Below are positions 25,968-33,793 of a DNA stretch of 35,775 nt, one piece after another. Location of the stretch: NCBI GenBank assembly GCA_012840405.1, contig DULM01000148.1, positions 1 to 35,775 of the forward strand, in the 5' to 3' direction. The notes under the pieces were generated by a model, which made no database searches, was not told the DNA's origin, and saw only the letters and a list, made by a program, of their open reading frames with translations. The position numbers and the translations under genes are program-made. Source of the DNA: Syntrophomonadaceae bacterium. GTDB taxonomy: Bacteria > Bacillota > DSM-12270 > Thermacetogeniales > Thermacetogeniaceae. Every line of letters begins with the position of its first letter. Positions within the stretch are counted from its first letter, which is position 1.

Positions 25968-27011
25968 ATGTTAGAATTGGAGGTTGACACAAATCAGTTT
26001 GCCAATATTAAGGTAATTGGTGTCGGTGGTGGTGGTGGGAATGCCGTAAATAGAATGATCCAGGCAGAACTGAAGGGCGTACATTTCATTGCTGTCAATA
26101 CCGATGCCCAGGCTCTGAATTTGTCTTTAGCAGAACATAAGTTGCAGATTGGATCAAAGCTTACCAAAGGCCTGGGTGCAGGTGCAGACCCGGAGATTGG
26201 GAAAAAGGCGGCAGAAGAGAGCCGCGACGAATTAATGCAAGCCCTGCGCGGTGCTGATATGGTATTTGTCACAGCAGGTATGGGCGGAGGAACAGGAACC
26301 GGTGGTGCACCGGTAGTTGCTGAAGTTGCGAAGGAAGTTGGTGCTCTGACCGTTGGTGTGGTAACCAGGCCCTTCACCTTTGAAGGGAAAAAGCGAGCTA
26401 CCCAGGCAGAACAGGGGATTCAGGAGCTGAAAAGCAAAGTGGATACCTTGATCACCATCCCCAATGACCGCTTGCTGCAGGTAGTGGATAAGTCTACCTC
26501 GATCAATGAAGCCTTCCGCATTGCAGATGATGTGCTACGTCAGGGAGTTCAGGGTATTTCAGATTTAATTGCTGTCCCAGGTTTGATCAATTTGGATTTT
26601 GCTGATGTGAAAACAATAATGTCAAATACTGGTACAGCCTTGATGGGGATCGGCAGTGCCAAGGGGGAAAACCGGGCAGCGGAAGCAGCAAAGATAGCCA
26701 TTTCCAGCCCACTTTTGGAAACATCCATTGAGGGTGCCAAGGGTGTACTGCTTAATATCACCGGCGGACCTGATCTAGGACTATTTGAGGTCAATGAGGC
26801 AGCTGAGATCATTTCCCAGGCAGCAGATCCAGAAGCCAATATCATTTTTGGTGCGGTCATCGATGAAAAGCTCGAGGATGAAGTGAGGGTAACAGTTATT
26901 GCCACCGGATTTGATGCAGTAAGTCATGAGGAAAAGGAAGGTCACGTTGTTGATCTGCGCTCATTTACCTCTGATGATTTGGATATCCCGGCATTCTTGC
27001 GCAAACGTTAA
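25968..27011 (+). CDS. ftsZ: cell division protein FtsZ
   Basis: A tubulin-like GTPase that forms the division ring. [16 protein letters not shown] begins the GTP-binding domain, [18 protein letters not shown] is the tubulin signature (T4 loop), [10 protein letters not shown] and the T7 loop [11 protein letters not shown] follow. The C-terminal peptide [12 protein letters not shown] binds FtsA and other partners. At 347 aa it is shorter than Bacillus FtsZ, mainly because the disordered linker is only about 20 residues. Both ATG 25968 and TTG 25977 are possible on SD spacing; MLELE parallels the Bacillus N-terminus MLEFE, so I keep 25968. Two terminators follow. Confidence 0.97.
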   Translation: MLELEVDTNQFANIKVIGVGGGGGNAVNRMIQAELKGVHFIAVNTDAQALNLSLAEHKLQIGSKLTKGLGAGADPEIGKKAAEESRDELMQALRGADMVFVTAGMGGGTGTGGAPVVAEVAKEVGALTVGVVTRPFTFEGKKRATQAEQGIQELKSKVDTLITIPNDRLLQVVDKSTSINEAFRIADDVLRQGVQGISDLIAVPGLINLDFADVKTIMSNTGTALMGIGSAKGENRAAEAAKIAISSPLLETSIEGAKGVLLNITGGPDLGLFEVNEAAEIISQAADPEANIIFGAVIDEKLEDEVRVTVIATGFDAVSHEEKEGHVVDLRSFTSDDLDIPAFLRKR

Positions 27012-27080
27012 ATAACGGCAACTATTCTTAATCTGAGCAATGACTTGTTGATTAAATTCAGCTAGTGTTGTTTATTGTCC

Positions 27081-27110
27081 AATGCCGAATGAATTTTCTT
27101 CGGCATTTTT
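27081..27110 (+). terminator. intrinsic terminator after ftsZ
   Basis: AATGCCGAA (27081-27089), a 9-nt loop, TTCGGCATT (27099-27107) and a T-run. It is the end of the dcw transcript. Confidence 0.9.
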
Positions 27111-27117
27111 CTATTGG

Positions 27118-27138
27118 CCCCGCTAAGGGGGTCTTTTT
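27118..27138 (+). terminator. second, weaker terminator after ftsZ
   Basis: CCCC (27118-27121), GCTAA loop, GGGG (27127-27130), then GTCTTTTT. It backs up the preceding terminator. Confidence 0.6.
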
Positions 27139-27236
27139 ATATCTGACACCCTGTCTCATATATTTACAGCTTATACACTCATATTAGCCCGATAAAAGGT
27201 TGATAGCTGTTTTAATGGGCGACTGAGGTTAATTAG

Positions 27237-27333
27237 TGTCTAAAAGCAGGTAAAGTTTTGGGTGAATCCCCCGATATATCAGCGAGCAAATTATCATATT
27301 CTGACAGATATCATTTTTGCTATTTTATATAAT
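27237..27333 (+). promoter_or_regulatory. candidate Spo0A-dependent promoter of spoIIGA-sigE
   Basis: TATAAT is at 27328-27333 and CTGACA at 27301-27306, with a 21-bp spacer. That is too long for ordinary sigma-A promoters but close to the 22-bp spacer of the Spo0A-activated Bacillus spoIIG promoter. TGTCTAAAA (27237-27245) differs from the 0A-box core TGTCGAAAA by one base and lies about 100 bp before the predicted start. The rest of the 27139-27415 gap shows no gene; it is AT-rich and otherwise unremarkable. Confidence 0.5.
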
Positions 27334-27415
27334 GACCATTGGTATTGTAGCAGTTTTCAATGAATATACATTAAATAATAAGTTTTAAAAAAATTATGAT
27401 ACCCGGGGTGACGGT

Positions 27416-28318
27416 ATGCCCGGAAACACTGCTGTCTATGTAGATATGTTGTTCTTAATCAATTTTGTAATGGATTTTGTAGTTCTCTGGGCAGCAGCCC
27501 GGCTGGCTCAGCTGCGAATATCTTATTGGAGGTTGGGGCTTGCAGCAACTCTAGGTTCTTTATACAGTGTGCTTGTTCTGCTGCCTGCTTTTAAGTCAAT
27601 GTCCAGGATGGAAATCAAGTTTATCGTTTCCCTGGGGATGGTTGTCATAGCTTACTACCCTTTACCGTGGAAGAAGTTTGGGCAGGCTGTTCTCTACTTT
27701 TATTTGGTTGCCTTCACAATGGGTGGAGCAGTGCTCGGATTTATGTATTTTTCCAGCAGCAGTTCATTGATATCAAACCTTCCTCTTCACTATTTGTGGC
27801 TTGCTGTAGCATTGGTTACCGCTGCTGTCTTGGGTAAATACGGGATAGCCTATATTAAAAAGAATTTATTACAAGATTTATTGAAAGTACCTGTGGAGAT
27901 CTGTATTCAAGGGAAGACCTTTAAGGTGACCGGGTTGGTAGATACCGGGAACCAGCTTGTTGATCCTCTGACTAGAAAGCCGGTTGTTATTGTGGAATAT
28001 GCTGTTCTAAAACCATATCTGCCATTGGAATTGCAGAATATTATCGATGCTGATGGAGAAGTTGATCTGGCCAGATTAACTGAGATAGTGCCCAGTGAGG
28101 GAAGCAATCTATCATTGAGGTTGATACCTTTTACAACCATTGGTAAACGCCATGGTATGCTGGTTGGTTTCCGCCCTGATAAGATCACTGTCTTTATAGG
28201 GGATCAACAGCTTTCTAAAACCGATGTGGTTATTGGTATTTACAACAGGCGTCTTTCGCCTCAGGGGTCTTATCGAGCCCTGCTTCATCCTGATCTGATT
28301 CAAGCGGCTGCAAATTGA
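27416..28318 (+). CDS. spoIIGA: sporulation sigma-E processing peptidase SpoIIGA
   Basis: SpoIIGA is a membrane-bound aspartic protease that cleaves pro-sigma-E in the mother cell once SpoIIR signals from the forespore. The N-terminal half has about five membrane helices (starting VYVDMLFLINFVMDFVVLWA). The C-terminal half has the catalytic Asp176 in LVDTGNQLVDP, followed by a retroviral-protease-like domain, and two such domains come together in the active dimer. It is 300 aa. GGGGTGA precedes ATG 27416. The substrate gene sigE follows after 23 bp, the same pair as Bacillus spoIIG. Confidence 0.95.
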   Translation: MPGNTAVYVDMLFLINFVMDFVVLWAAARLAQLRISYWRLGLAATLGSLYSVLVLLPAFKSMSRMEIKFIVSLGMVVIAYYPLPWKKFGQAVLYFYLVAFTMGGAVLGFMYFSSSSSLISNLPLHYLWLAVALVTAAVLGKYGIAYIKKNLLQDLLKVPVEICIQGKTFKVTGLVDTGNQLVDPLTRKPVVIVEYAVLKPYLPLELQNIIDADGEVDLARLTEIVPSEGSNLSLRLIPFTTIGKRHGMLVGFRPDKITVFIGDQQLSKTDVVIGIYNRRLSPQGSYRALLHPDLIQAAAN

Positions 28319-28341
28319 GTTTGAATTAAGGGGGATTGCTG

Positions 28342-29067
28342 ATGAGGGAGAGGGTTTCATTGTTGTGGCAGGTTCGGTTATGGTTGATACGTCTTTTACA
28401 GAGATTTAGATATCCGTCCCATATCTATTATTTAGGAAATCATGAAGCACTACCGCCTCCTCTGACCAGTGAAGAGGAAGTGGCTTTATTGGGCAAGCTG
28501 GAAACCGGGGATATCACTGTGAGGAATGCCCTTATTGAAAGGAATCTGCGGTTAGTGGTTTATATTGCCCGCAAATTCGATAACACCGGTGTAGGTATTG
28601 AGGACCTGGTCTCTATCGGTACGATTGGACTGATCAAGGCTGTGAACACCTTTAAGCCCCAGCGCAAAATCAAACTGGCTACCTATGCCTCCCGCTGTAT
28701 CGAAAATGAAATTTTAATGCATCTGCGCAGGAGCAATAAGAACAAGGCTGAGGTGTCCTTTGATGAGCCCTTGAATACTGACTGGGACGGTAATGAACTG
28801 CTCCTGTCAGATGTGCTGGGAACAGATAGTGATGTTATTTACCGGCATTTAGAAGAGGAGGTTGACCGGAAACTGCTGCATACCGCTGTCAACAGACTAT
28901 CTCCTAGGGAACGGAAGATAATGGAACTCAGGTTTGGGTTGTCGGGCTCAAGAGAGAAAACCCAAAAAGAAGTGGCAGATCTGCTGGGAATATCACAGTC
29001 TTATATTTCCCGGTTGGAAAAGCGCATTATTAAGAGGTTGCGTAAAGAAATTTGCTGTATGGAATAA
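28342..29067 (+). CDS. sigE: RNA polymerase sporulation sigma factor sigma-E (pro-protein)
   Basis: The first mother-cell sigma factor. The first 27-30 residues form an amphipathic pro-sequence ([17 protein letters not shown]) that tethers it to the membrane. Cleavage is expected near HIYYLG, just before the conserved EALPPPL. Region 2 contains [23 protein letters not shown] and [16 protein letters not shown]; region 4 contains [24 protein letters not shown]. The track begins at TTG 28336, but AGGGGG (28329-28334) places ATG 28342 at 7-nt spacing, giving 241 aa. Confidence 0.97.
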   Translation: MRERVSLLWQVRLWLIRLLQRFRYPSHIYYLGNHEALPPPLTSEEEVALLGKLETGDITVRNALIERNLRLVVYIARKFDNTGVGIEDLVSIGTIGLIKAVNTFKPQRKIKLATYASRCIENEILMHLRRSNKNKAEVSFDEPLNTDWDGNELLLSDVLGTDSDVIYRHLEEEVDRKLLHTAVNRLSPRERKIMELRFGLSGSREKTQKEVADLLGISQSYISRLEKRIIKRLRKEICCME

Positions 29068-29125
29068 CAATTGCCGGTTATCCCCCTTAATAATTGAATA
29101 ATATTAAAAATGTATAAAAAAGTTC

Positions 29126-29155
29126 TGGGAACCCATAGGGTTCCCATTTTCTTTT
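29126..29155 (+). terminator. intrinsic terminator after sigE
   Basis: TGGGAACCC (29126-29134), a 3-nt loop, GGGTTCCCA (29138-29146), then TTTTCTTTTT. It separates the spoIIG operon from sigG, consistent with sigG having its own forespore promoter. Confidence 0.85.
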
Positions 29156-29181
29156 TATCAAGGCTGGTTCTGTACCTAATC

Positions 29182-29211
29182 GTATAATTTGAAACATCCC
29201 CGGTAATAATG
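29182..29211 (+). promoter_or_regulatory. sigma-F promoter of sigG-spoIIR
   Basis: GTATA (29182-29186), a 15-bp spacer and GGTAATAATG (29202-29211) match the forespore sigma-F consensus (about GYWTA-N15-GGNRANANTR) at all defined positions. sigG and spoIIR are both sigma-F genes in Bacillus. The -10 overlaps the ORF-track start codon of sigG (29209), so that start cannot be on the transcript. Confidence 0.75.
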
Positions 29212-29250
29212 AAAAACGACCAAAGAATCGCTGGGGAGGAAGCAGGCGGA

Positions 29251-30021
29251 ATGGTAAACAAGGTTGAGATCTGTGGAGTCAACACAGCTAAACTACCAGT
29301 GCTTACCAGTGAAGAGATGAATGAACTATTCTTGAGTGTGAAAGCCGGTGATAAAACAGCAAGAGAAAAACTGATCAAAGGAAACCTGCGCCTGGTACTC
29401 AGTGTGATTCAGAGGTTTACCAATCGGGGGGAATATGTAGATGATCTGTTTCAGGTTGGATGTATTGGTCTGATCAAAGCCATTGATAATTTTGATCTGG
29501 GGCAGAATGTGAAGTTTTCTACCTATGCAGTACCGATGATCATTGGAGAAATTCGGCGTTATCTGCGGGATAACAACCCCATCAGGGTCAGCAGATCCCT
29601 AAGGGATATTGCCTATAAGGCCATTCAGGTGAGGGAAACATTGATCAATAAACACTCCCGGGAACCCAAAATAAATGAGATTGCTGAGGAACTCAATTTA
29701 CCCAGAGAAGAAGTTATTTTTGCCATGGATGCTATTCAAGAACCAGTCAGCCTCTTTGAGCCCATTTATCACGACGCTGGTGACCCCATTTATGTGATGG
29801 ATCAGATCGGTGATGAGAAAAACAATGATCTTAACTGGCTGGAAACAATAGCGATCAGGGAGGCTCTCAGTAAATTGAATAACCGAGAAAAAAGAATCCT
29901 TACTATGCGGTTTTTTGAAGGAAAGACCCAGATGGAGGTAGCCGAAGAAATCGGTATTTCCCAAGCCCAGGTGTCACGGTTGGAGAAAGCTGCATTAAAC
30001 CATATGCGAAAATACATTTAG
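29251..30021 (+). CDS. sigG: RNA polymerase sporulation sigma factor sigma-G
   Basis: The late forespore sigma factor. MVNKVEICGVNTAKLPVLTS lines up with the Bacillus SigG N-terminus, which includes the part contacting the anti-sigma factors. Region 2 includes VDDLFQVGCIGLIKAIDNF and TYAVPMIIGEIRRYLRDNN; region 4 includes GKTQMEVAEEIGISQAQVSRLEK. ATG 29251 is chosen over the track start 29209 because of this alignment, the GGGGAGG at 29233-29239, and the promoter position; length 256 aa. spoIIR follows 24 bp downstream without a terminator. Confidence 0.97.
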   Translation: MVNKVEICGVNTAKLPVLTSEEMNELFLSVKAGDKTAREKLIKGNLRLVLSVIQRFTNRGEYVDDLFQVGCIGLIKAIDNFDLGQNVKFSTYAVPMIIGEIRRYLRDNNPIRVSRSLRDIAYKAIQVRETLINKHSREPKINEIAEELNLPREEVIFAMDAIQEPVSLFEPIYHDAGDPIYVMDQIGDEKNNDLNWLETIAIREALSKLNNREKRILTMRFFEGKTQMEVAEEIGISQAQVSRLEKAALNHMRKYI

Positions 30022-30045
30022 AAAATACATATAGGGGTGATATAT

Positions 30046-30696
30046 ATGGCCCAGCGGAAAATTTGTATTTTACTGCTGCTCTGTTCGCTGCTAACCCTTG
30101 TTTTTTTCAGTACAGCTCTACAGACGAAAACAGCTTATACCCCAGATAACCTGATAAGGCTCCATGTTATCGCCAACAGTGATCACCAGCAGGATCAGGC
30201 AATAAAATACAAGGTGCGGGACTGTATAATCGAAATATTGAGAGAGAAGTTGACAGGGGTGGAAAGCTATCAGGAAGCACGCGAGGTAATAATCAATAGC
30301 CGCCCACAGCTTACTGCTGCTGTTGAGGAAGTTGTAGCTGCTGCTGGAGTAAGCTACCCGGTAAGGTTGGAATACGGCCGGTTCGATTTCCCTCCCAGGG
30401 CTTATGGTAAACTGGTGCTGCCTCAGGGTGAATATGAGGCTGTGAAAGTGGTATTAGGGGATGGCAAAGGTGCCAACTGGTGGTGTGTTCTTTTTCCGCC
30501 CCTCTGTTTTGTTGACATATCGAGCAGTGCTCTGGAAAATGAAGAAAACACAACAATGGAGGTAATGGCAAAGCAGGGAGACGATTCGGTGGTCACTGAA
30601 TCTGTTGATGAAAATAGGGTTGATCTTAATTTCAAGCTATGGGAGTGGCTGAACAGGGATAAGGGCTACCTGGCAAAGCTGAAGGGTTTAAGATAA
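30046..30696 (+). CDS. spoIIR: stage II sporulation protein R (signal to SpoIIGA)
   Basis: SpoIIR is made in the forespore, exported to the intermembrane space and triggers SpoIIGA to process pro-sigma-E. The protein is 216 aa with an N-terminal signal sequence (RKICILLLLCSLLTLVFFS). The conserved LIRLHVIANSDHQQDQAIKYKVRD, PPRAYGKLVLPQGEYEAVKVVLG and NWWCVLFPPLCFVD blocks define the family. ATG 30046 is 8 nt after AGGGG (30033-30037); the track start GTG 30037 is within the SD. It lies in the same transcript as sigG. Confidence 0.95.
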   Translation: MAQRKICILLLLCSLLTLVFFSTALQTKTAYTPDNLIRLHVIANSDHQQDQAIKYKVRDCIIEILREKLTGVESYQEAREVIINSRPQLTAAVEEVVAAAGVSYPVRLEYGRFDFPPRAYGKLVLPQGEYEAVKVVLGDGKGANWWCVLFPPLCFVDISSSALENEENTTMEVMAKQGDDSVVTESVDENRVDLNFKLWEWLNRDKGYLAKLKGLR

Positions 30697-30710
30697 CAAA
30701 GGAGCACAAA

Positions 30711-30740
30711 ATGCGCACCTCCCTCATATATTTATTTTGA
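30711..30740 (+). CDS. nine-codon upstream ORF (putative leader peptide MRTSLIYLF)
   Basis: ATG 30711 has AAAGGAG (30698-30704) at 6-nt spacing, a better ribosome-binding site than many genes here. The frame closes at TGA 30738-30740. It covers the 5' strand and loop of the hairpin that masks the SD of the next gene, and its stop codon touches the 3' strand. Translation would melt that hairpin. No protein function is claimed; expression is inferred from the site alone. Too short for the ORF track. Confidence 0.5.
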   Translation: MRTSLIYLF

Positions 30741-30747
30741 GGGAGGT
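30717..30747 (+). promoter_or_regulatory. SD-sequestering hairpin of ylmC
   Basis: ACCTCCCTC (30717-30725) pairs perfectly over 9 bp with GAGGGAGGT (30739-30747), with a 13-nt AT-rich loop. The 3' strand is the SD of the following gene. No T-run follows, so it is not a standard terminator. Confidence 0.7.
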
Positions 30748-30754
30748 GGTAGCA

Positions 30755-31012
30755 GTGATCAAAATATCTGAACTGCGGCTTCATGATGTGATTAATGTTA
30801 TAGATGGCAGGCGTTTGGGGATGATCAAGGATATTGATATTGATGTGGAAACCGGCCGGGTCAGATCTATTATCTTGCCCGGAAATAACCGGGTGTTTAA
30901 TTTTTTTGCGAAGAGTGAGGAAGTGATCATCCCCTGGGAGAAGATTGTGAAAATAGGTGTAGATGTGATTTTGGTTGAATATTCTGCCACAAATCATCCC
31001 CAACAGAAGTAA
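30755..31012 (+). CDS. ylmC: YlmC/YmxH family PRC-barrel protein
   Basis: An 85-residue single PRC-barrel domain protein: MIKISELRLHDVINVIDGRR, IKDIDIDVETGRVRSIILPG, then VIIPWEKIVKIGVDVILVEY. Bacillus YlmC has the same length and start (M-I-x-I-SE) and also lies downstream of sigE-sigG. Members are linked to sporulation, but the biochemical role is unknown. The track start TTG 30737 lies in the hairpin loop and precedes the SD. GTG 30755 is about 8 nt after GGAGG. Access to this SD is likely controlled by the hairpin and upstream ORF. Confidence 0.9.
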   Translation: MIKISELRLHDVINVIDGRRLGMIKDIDIDVETGRVRSIILPGNNRVFNFFAKSEEVIIPWEKIVKIGVDVILVEYSATNHPQQK

Positions 31013-31095
31013 TCAAAGTGATAGTGATGAAATTCTTCCTTTGGGGAAATTGATCTCCGTTGTAAGATATAAGGGGAGGAAGTGGATAAGACTTC

Positions 31096-31124
31096 AGTCC
31101 CAAATGAAAGATGGGACTTTTTTT
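31096..31124 (+). terminator. intrinsic terminator after ylmC
   Basis: AGTCCCA (31096-31102), a 9-nt loop, TGGGACT (31112-31118) and seven T. It ends the sporulation block before the nrd block. Confidence 0.88.
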
Positions 31125-31147
31125 GTGGTCAAAGGGGCAGGAATGTT

Positions 31148-31194
31148 ACACTATATGTAGTATAATTAATATTGCATTACCCTATATATTGTTT
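31148..31194 (+). promoter_or_regulatory. pair of NrdR boxes
   Basis: ACACTATATGTAGTAT (31148-31163) and ACCCTATATATTGTTT (31179-31194) each match the NrdR consensus acaCwAtATaTwGtgt at all but two positions. They are 31 bp apart start to start, the canonical three-turn spacing. TATAAT at 31161-31166 overlaps box 1 and may be the -10; no clear -35 is seen. Bound NrdR would block transcription of nrdR-nrdD and probably the genes beyond. Confidence 0.85.
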
Positions 31195-31235
31195 CTATTC
31201 CTATTATATTCCTATTAAAAGGATGATGAGGACTG

Positions 31236-31700
31236 ATGCGCTGCCCTTTCTGTAGAAAAAGTGAATCAAGGGTTTTAGAGTCTAGAGCGCTGGATAATGG
31301 TTTTACTATCAGGCGCAGGAGGGAATGTACCAGTTGCAGCAGGCGTTTTACGACCTATGAACGAGTGGATGATGTGCCTTTATGGGTGATCAAAAAAGAT
31401 GGCAGGAGGGAACTTTTTAACCGTGACAAGCTCCTGACCGGTATCATGAAGGCATGTGAAAAAAGGCCCGCAGCACTGGAAACCTTATCGGAAATAGTTG
31501 ATAAGATAGAGAGAGAGCTACGCAATCAGCCTGAACATGAGATTCCCAGCAAGATGATCGGGCAGATAGTGATGGATCATCTGCTGAAATTGGACAAGGT
31601 AGCTTATGTTCGTTTTGCTTCTGTTTACAGGGAATTTCAAGATGTGGGAGAGATTCTTGACTGCCTAGAAGAAATGGGTGTCAGAGGGCGCAGACAGTAG
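31236..31700 (+). CDS. nrdR: transcriptional repressor NrdR
   Basis: NrdR represses ribonucleotide reductase genes in response to ATP/dATP. The N-terminal zinc ribbon has CPFC at residues 3-6 and CTSC about 30 residues later. The ATP-cone domain begins WVIKKDGRRELFNRDKL. Length is 154 aa, standard. It starts at ATG 31236 giving M-RCPFCRKSESRVLESR. Two NrdR boxes lie just upstream, so the gene is autoregulated, and nrdD follows after 48 bp. Confidence 0.97.
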   Translation: MRCPFCRKSESRVLESRALDNGFTIRRRRECTSCSRRFTTYERVDDVPLWVIKKDGRRELFNRDKLLTGIMKACEKRPAALETLSEIVDKIERELRNQPEHEIPSKMIGQIVMDHLLKLDKVAYVRFASVYREFQDVGEILDCLEEMGVRGRRQ

Positions 31701-31748
31701 TATTTTTGCTAGCGCTTAAAGTAATTTTGATAGAGAGGAGAACCATGG

Positions 31749-33761
31749 TTGTTTACTAAGATTAGAAAAAGAGATGGTAGAGAAGTACCTTTTGATGACT
31801 CTAAAATTACAGATGCGATTTTTCAAGCAGCTCGTGCTGTGGGTGGTGAGGACCGGGAACTGGCGGTTTCCCTTACCCTGCAAGTGCTGCGTGCACTGAA
31901 GCAGAAATACAACGGGCAGATTTTTGGTGTGGAGGATGTCCAGGATGTAGTGGAAAAGGTATTGATTGAAAATGGTCATGCCCGTACCGCCAAGGCCTAT
32001 ATCCTCTACAGGGATAAACGCACTCGTATACGTGAGGCGAAAACCGAGCTGATGGATGTTGTTGAAGATATCATCAGGGAAACTGACCGGGACAATGCCA
32101 ATGTAGGCAATTCTCCTTCAGCCAAAATGCTGCAGATCGCCAGTGCTGCCAGCAGAAATTATTATTTGAACAGGTTGCTGGATGAAGACTATTCTCTGGC
32201 TCACAGGCGGGGGGATATCCACATCCACGATTTAGATTTCTACGCTACCACGATCAATTGCCTACAAATCCCTTTGGATGACCTATTAAGAGAGGGTTTT
32301 GATAATGGCCATGGCTATATCAGGCCTCCCAAACGGCCTGCTTCTGCTACAGCCCTGGCGGCAATCATCCTGCAGAGTTCGCAGAATGATATGTTTGGCG
32401 GCCAGTCTTTCCCCTTTTTCGATAAACAGATGGCTCCCTTTATTGATGGCAACAGTGAGGATGAGGTATATCAGGCCATGGAGGCCTTTGTTTACAATCT
32501 GAACTCTATGCACAGCAGAGCGGGCTCTCAAGTCCCCTTTTCATCCATTAATTTGGGTACAGATACCTCTGAGGCAGGGCGCAAGATCACCCGCAATCTC
32601 CTGCTGGCCTATGAGGCTGGCCTGGGGAAAGGAGAGAACCCCATTTTCCCCAATGTTATTTTCCGGCTGAAAAAAGGGGTCAACTTTAACCCAGAGGACC
32701 CAAATTATGATCTTTTTAAACTGGCGGTGCGGGTGGCCAGCAAGAGATTGAACCCTACTTTCAGCTTTATGGATTCATCTTTCAATAAAGATTATGGTGA
32801 CCAGGTAGCCTATATGGGCTGCCGCACCCGGGTGATGGCCAACCGCAGGGGGCCGGAGGAGACCGCCAGGAGAGGAAATCTTTCCTTCACAACTATCAAT
32901 CTCCCCCGGCTGGCCATCAAAGCTGAGCGAAATTTAAAGAAATTTTATCAGCTGCTGGATGAGATTACAGAACTGGTCATCAATCAGCTTTATCACAGGT
33001 TTAAAGTGCAGTGCAGGCTGCGGGTCAAGGATATCCCCTTTGTTATGGGACAGGGGCTTTATATGGGATCAGAGGATTTAAAACCCGATGACTCCATCGA
33101 ACCAGCTATCGTCAATGGGACCCTTTCTGTTGGGATGATCGGACTGGCAGAAACTCTGGTCGCTTTGACCGGCTACCATCACGGGCAGAATAAGGATTCT
33201 CAAGAACTGGGGCTGGAGATCGTGAAGCACATCAAAGAAAAGGTTGATGAGGCTTGTGAGCGCTTTGATCTAAACTATACCTTTTTGGCAACACCTGCTG
33301 AAGGGCTCGCAGGGAGATTTGTCAAACTGGATAAGAAAGAGTTTGGGATCATTCCTGGAGTAACAGACCGGGAGTATTACACCAATTCATTCCATATCCC
33401 TGTTTATTATCCGATCAGTATGTTCGACAAGGTGAGGCTGGAGGGACCGTACCACAAGTTCTTTAATGCCGGGCATATCAGTTATGTAGAACTGGCGTCA
33501 CCACCTAAGGACAATCCGCAGGCTGTAGAATCTCTGCTCAGGCATATGGCTGAGTGTGATATGGGATATGCCGGTATCAACTATCCGGTGGATTTCTGCT
33601 GCGGCTGCAATCTTTTAGGTGTGTTTAATGATCCCGAATGCCCCCGCTGCGGTTCCACAAATATCCGCCGTGTACGCCGGATTACAGGATATTTAAGCAC
33701 TGTGGACCGCTTTAATGATGGCAAAGTGGCAGAACTGCGTGATCGGGTACCCCACAGTTGA
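31749..33761 (+). CDS. nrdD: anaerobic ribonucleoside-triphosphate reductase (class III)
   Basis: A glycyl-radical enzyme that reduces NTPs to dNTPs without oxygen. An N-terminal ATP-cone (KIRKRDGREVPFDDSKI) gives allosteric control. The barrel holds the thiyl-radical Cys region YMGCRTRVMANRRG. Near the C-terminus CCGCN and CPRCG form the structural zinc site, and RRITGYLS carries the glycyl radical (RxxGY). It is 670 aa. TTG 31749 has AGAGGAG at 8-nt spacing; an out-of-frame ATG at 31745 opens only a 4-codon frame. Its activase nrdG lies downstream, split off by a DNA methyltransferase gene. Confidence 0.97.
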   Translation: MFTKIRKRDGREVPFDDSKITDAIFQAARAVGGEDRELAVSLTLQVLRALKQKYNGQIFGVEDVQDVVEKVLIENGHARTAKAYILYRDKRTRIREAKTELMDVVEDIIRETDRDNANVGNSPSAKMLQIASAASRNYYLNRLLDEDYSLAHRRGDIHIHDLDFYATTINCLQIPLDDLLREGFDNGHGYIRPPKRPASATALAAIILQSSQNDMFGGQSFPFFDKQMAPFIDGNSEDEVYQAMEAFVYNLNSMHSRAGSQVPFSSINLGTDTSEAGRKITRNLLLAYEAGLGKGENPIFPNVIFRLKKGVNFNPEDPNYDLFKLAVRVASKRLNPTFSFMDSSFNKDYGDQVAYMGCRTRVMANRRGPEETARRGNLSFTTINLPRLAIKAERNLKKFYQLLDEITELVINQLYHRFKVQCRLRVKDIPFVMGQGLYMGSEDLKPDDSIEPAIVNGTLSVGMIGLAETLVALTGYHHGQNKDSQELGLEIVKHIKEKVDEACERFDLNYTFLATPAEGLAGRFVKLDKKEFGIIPGVTDREYYTNSFHIPVYYPISMFDKVRLEGPYHKFFNAGHISYVELASPPKDNPQAVESLLRHMAECDMGYAGINYPVDFCCGCNLLGVFNDPECPRCGSTNIRRVRRITGYLSTVDRFNDGKVAELRDRVPHS

Positions 33762-33793
33762 TATTTGATAGTAGAAGCTGCTGGTGAATGATC

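Noticed and set aside
30001-30045. A separate sigma-F or sigma-G promoter for spoIIR
   Set aside because: CATTTAG and CATATAG near the sigG end do not meet the -10 consensus at a suitable distance from a -35; cotranscription with sigG explains expression.
30975-31160. ORF of 61 aa overlapping the ylmC end
   Set aside because: It contains the intrinsic terminator at 31096-31124 and part of an NrdR box, has no convincing SD and no recognisable domain.
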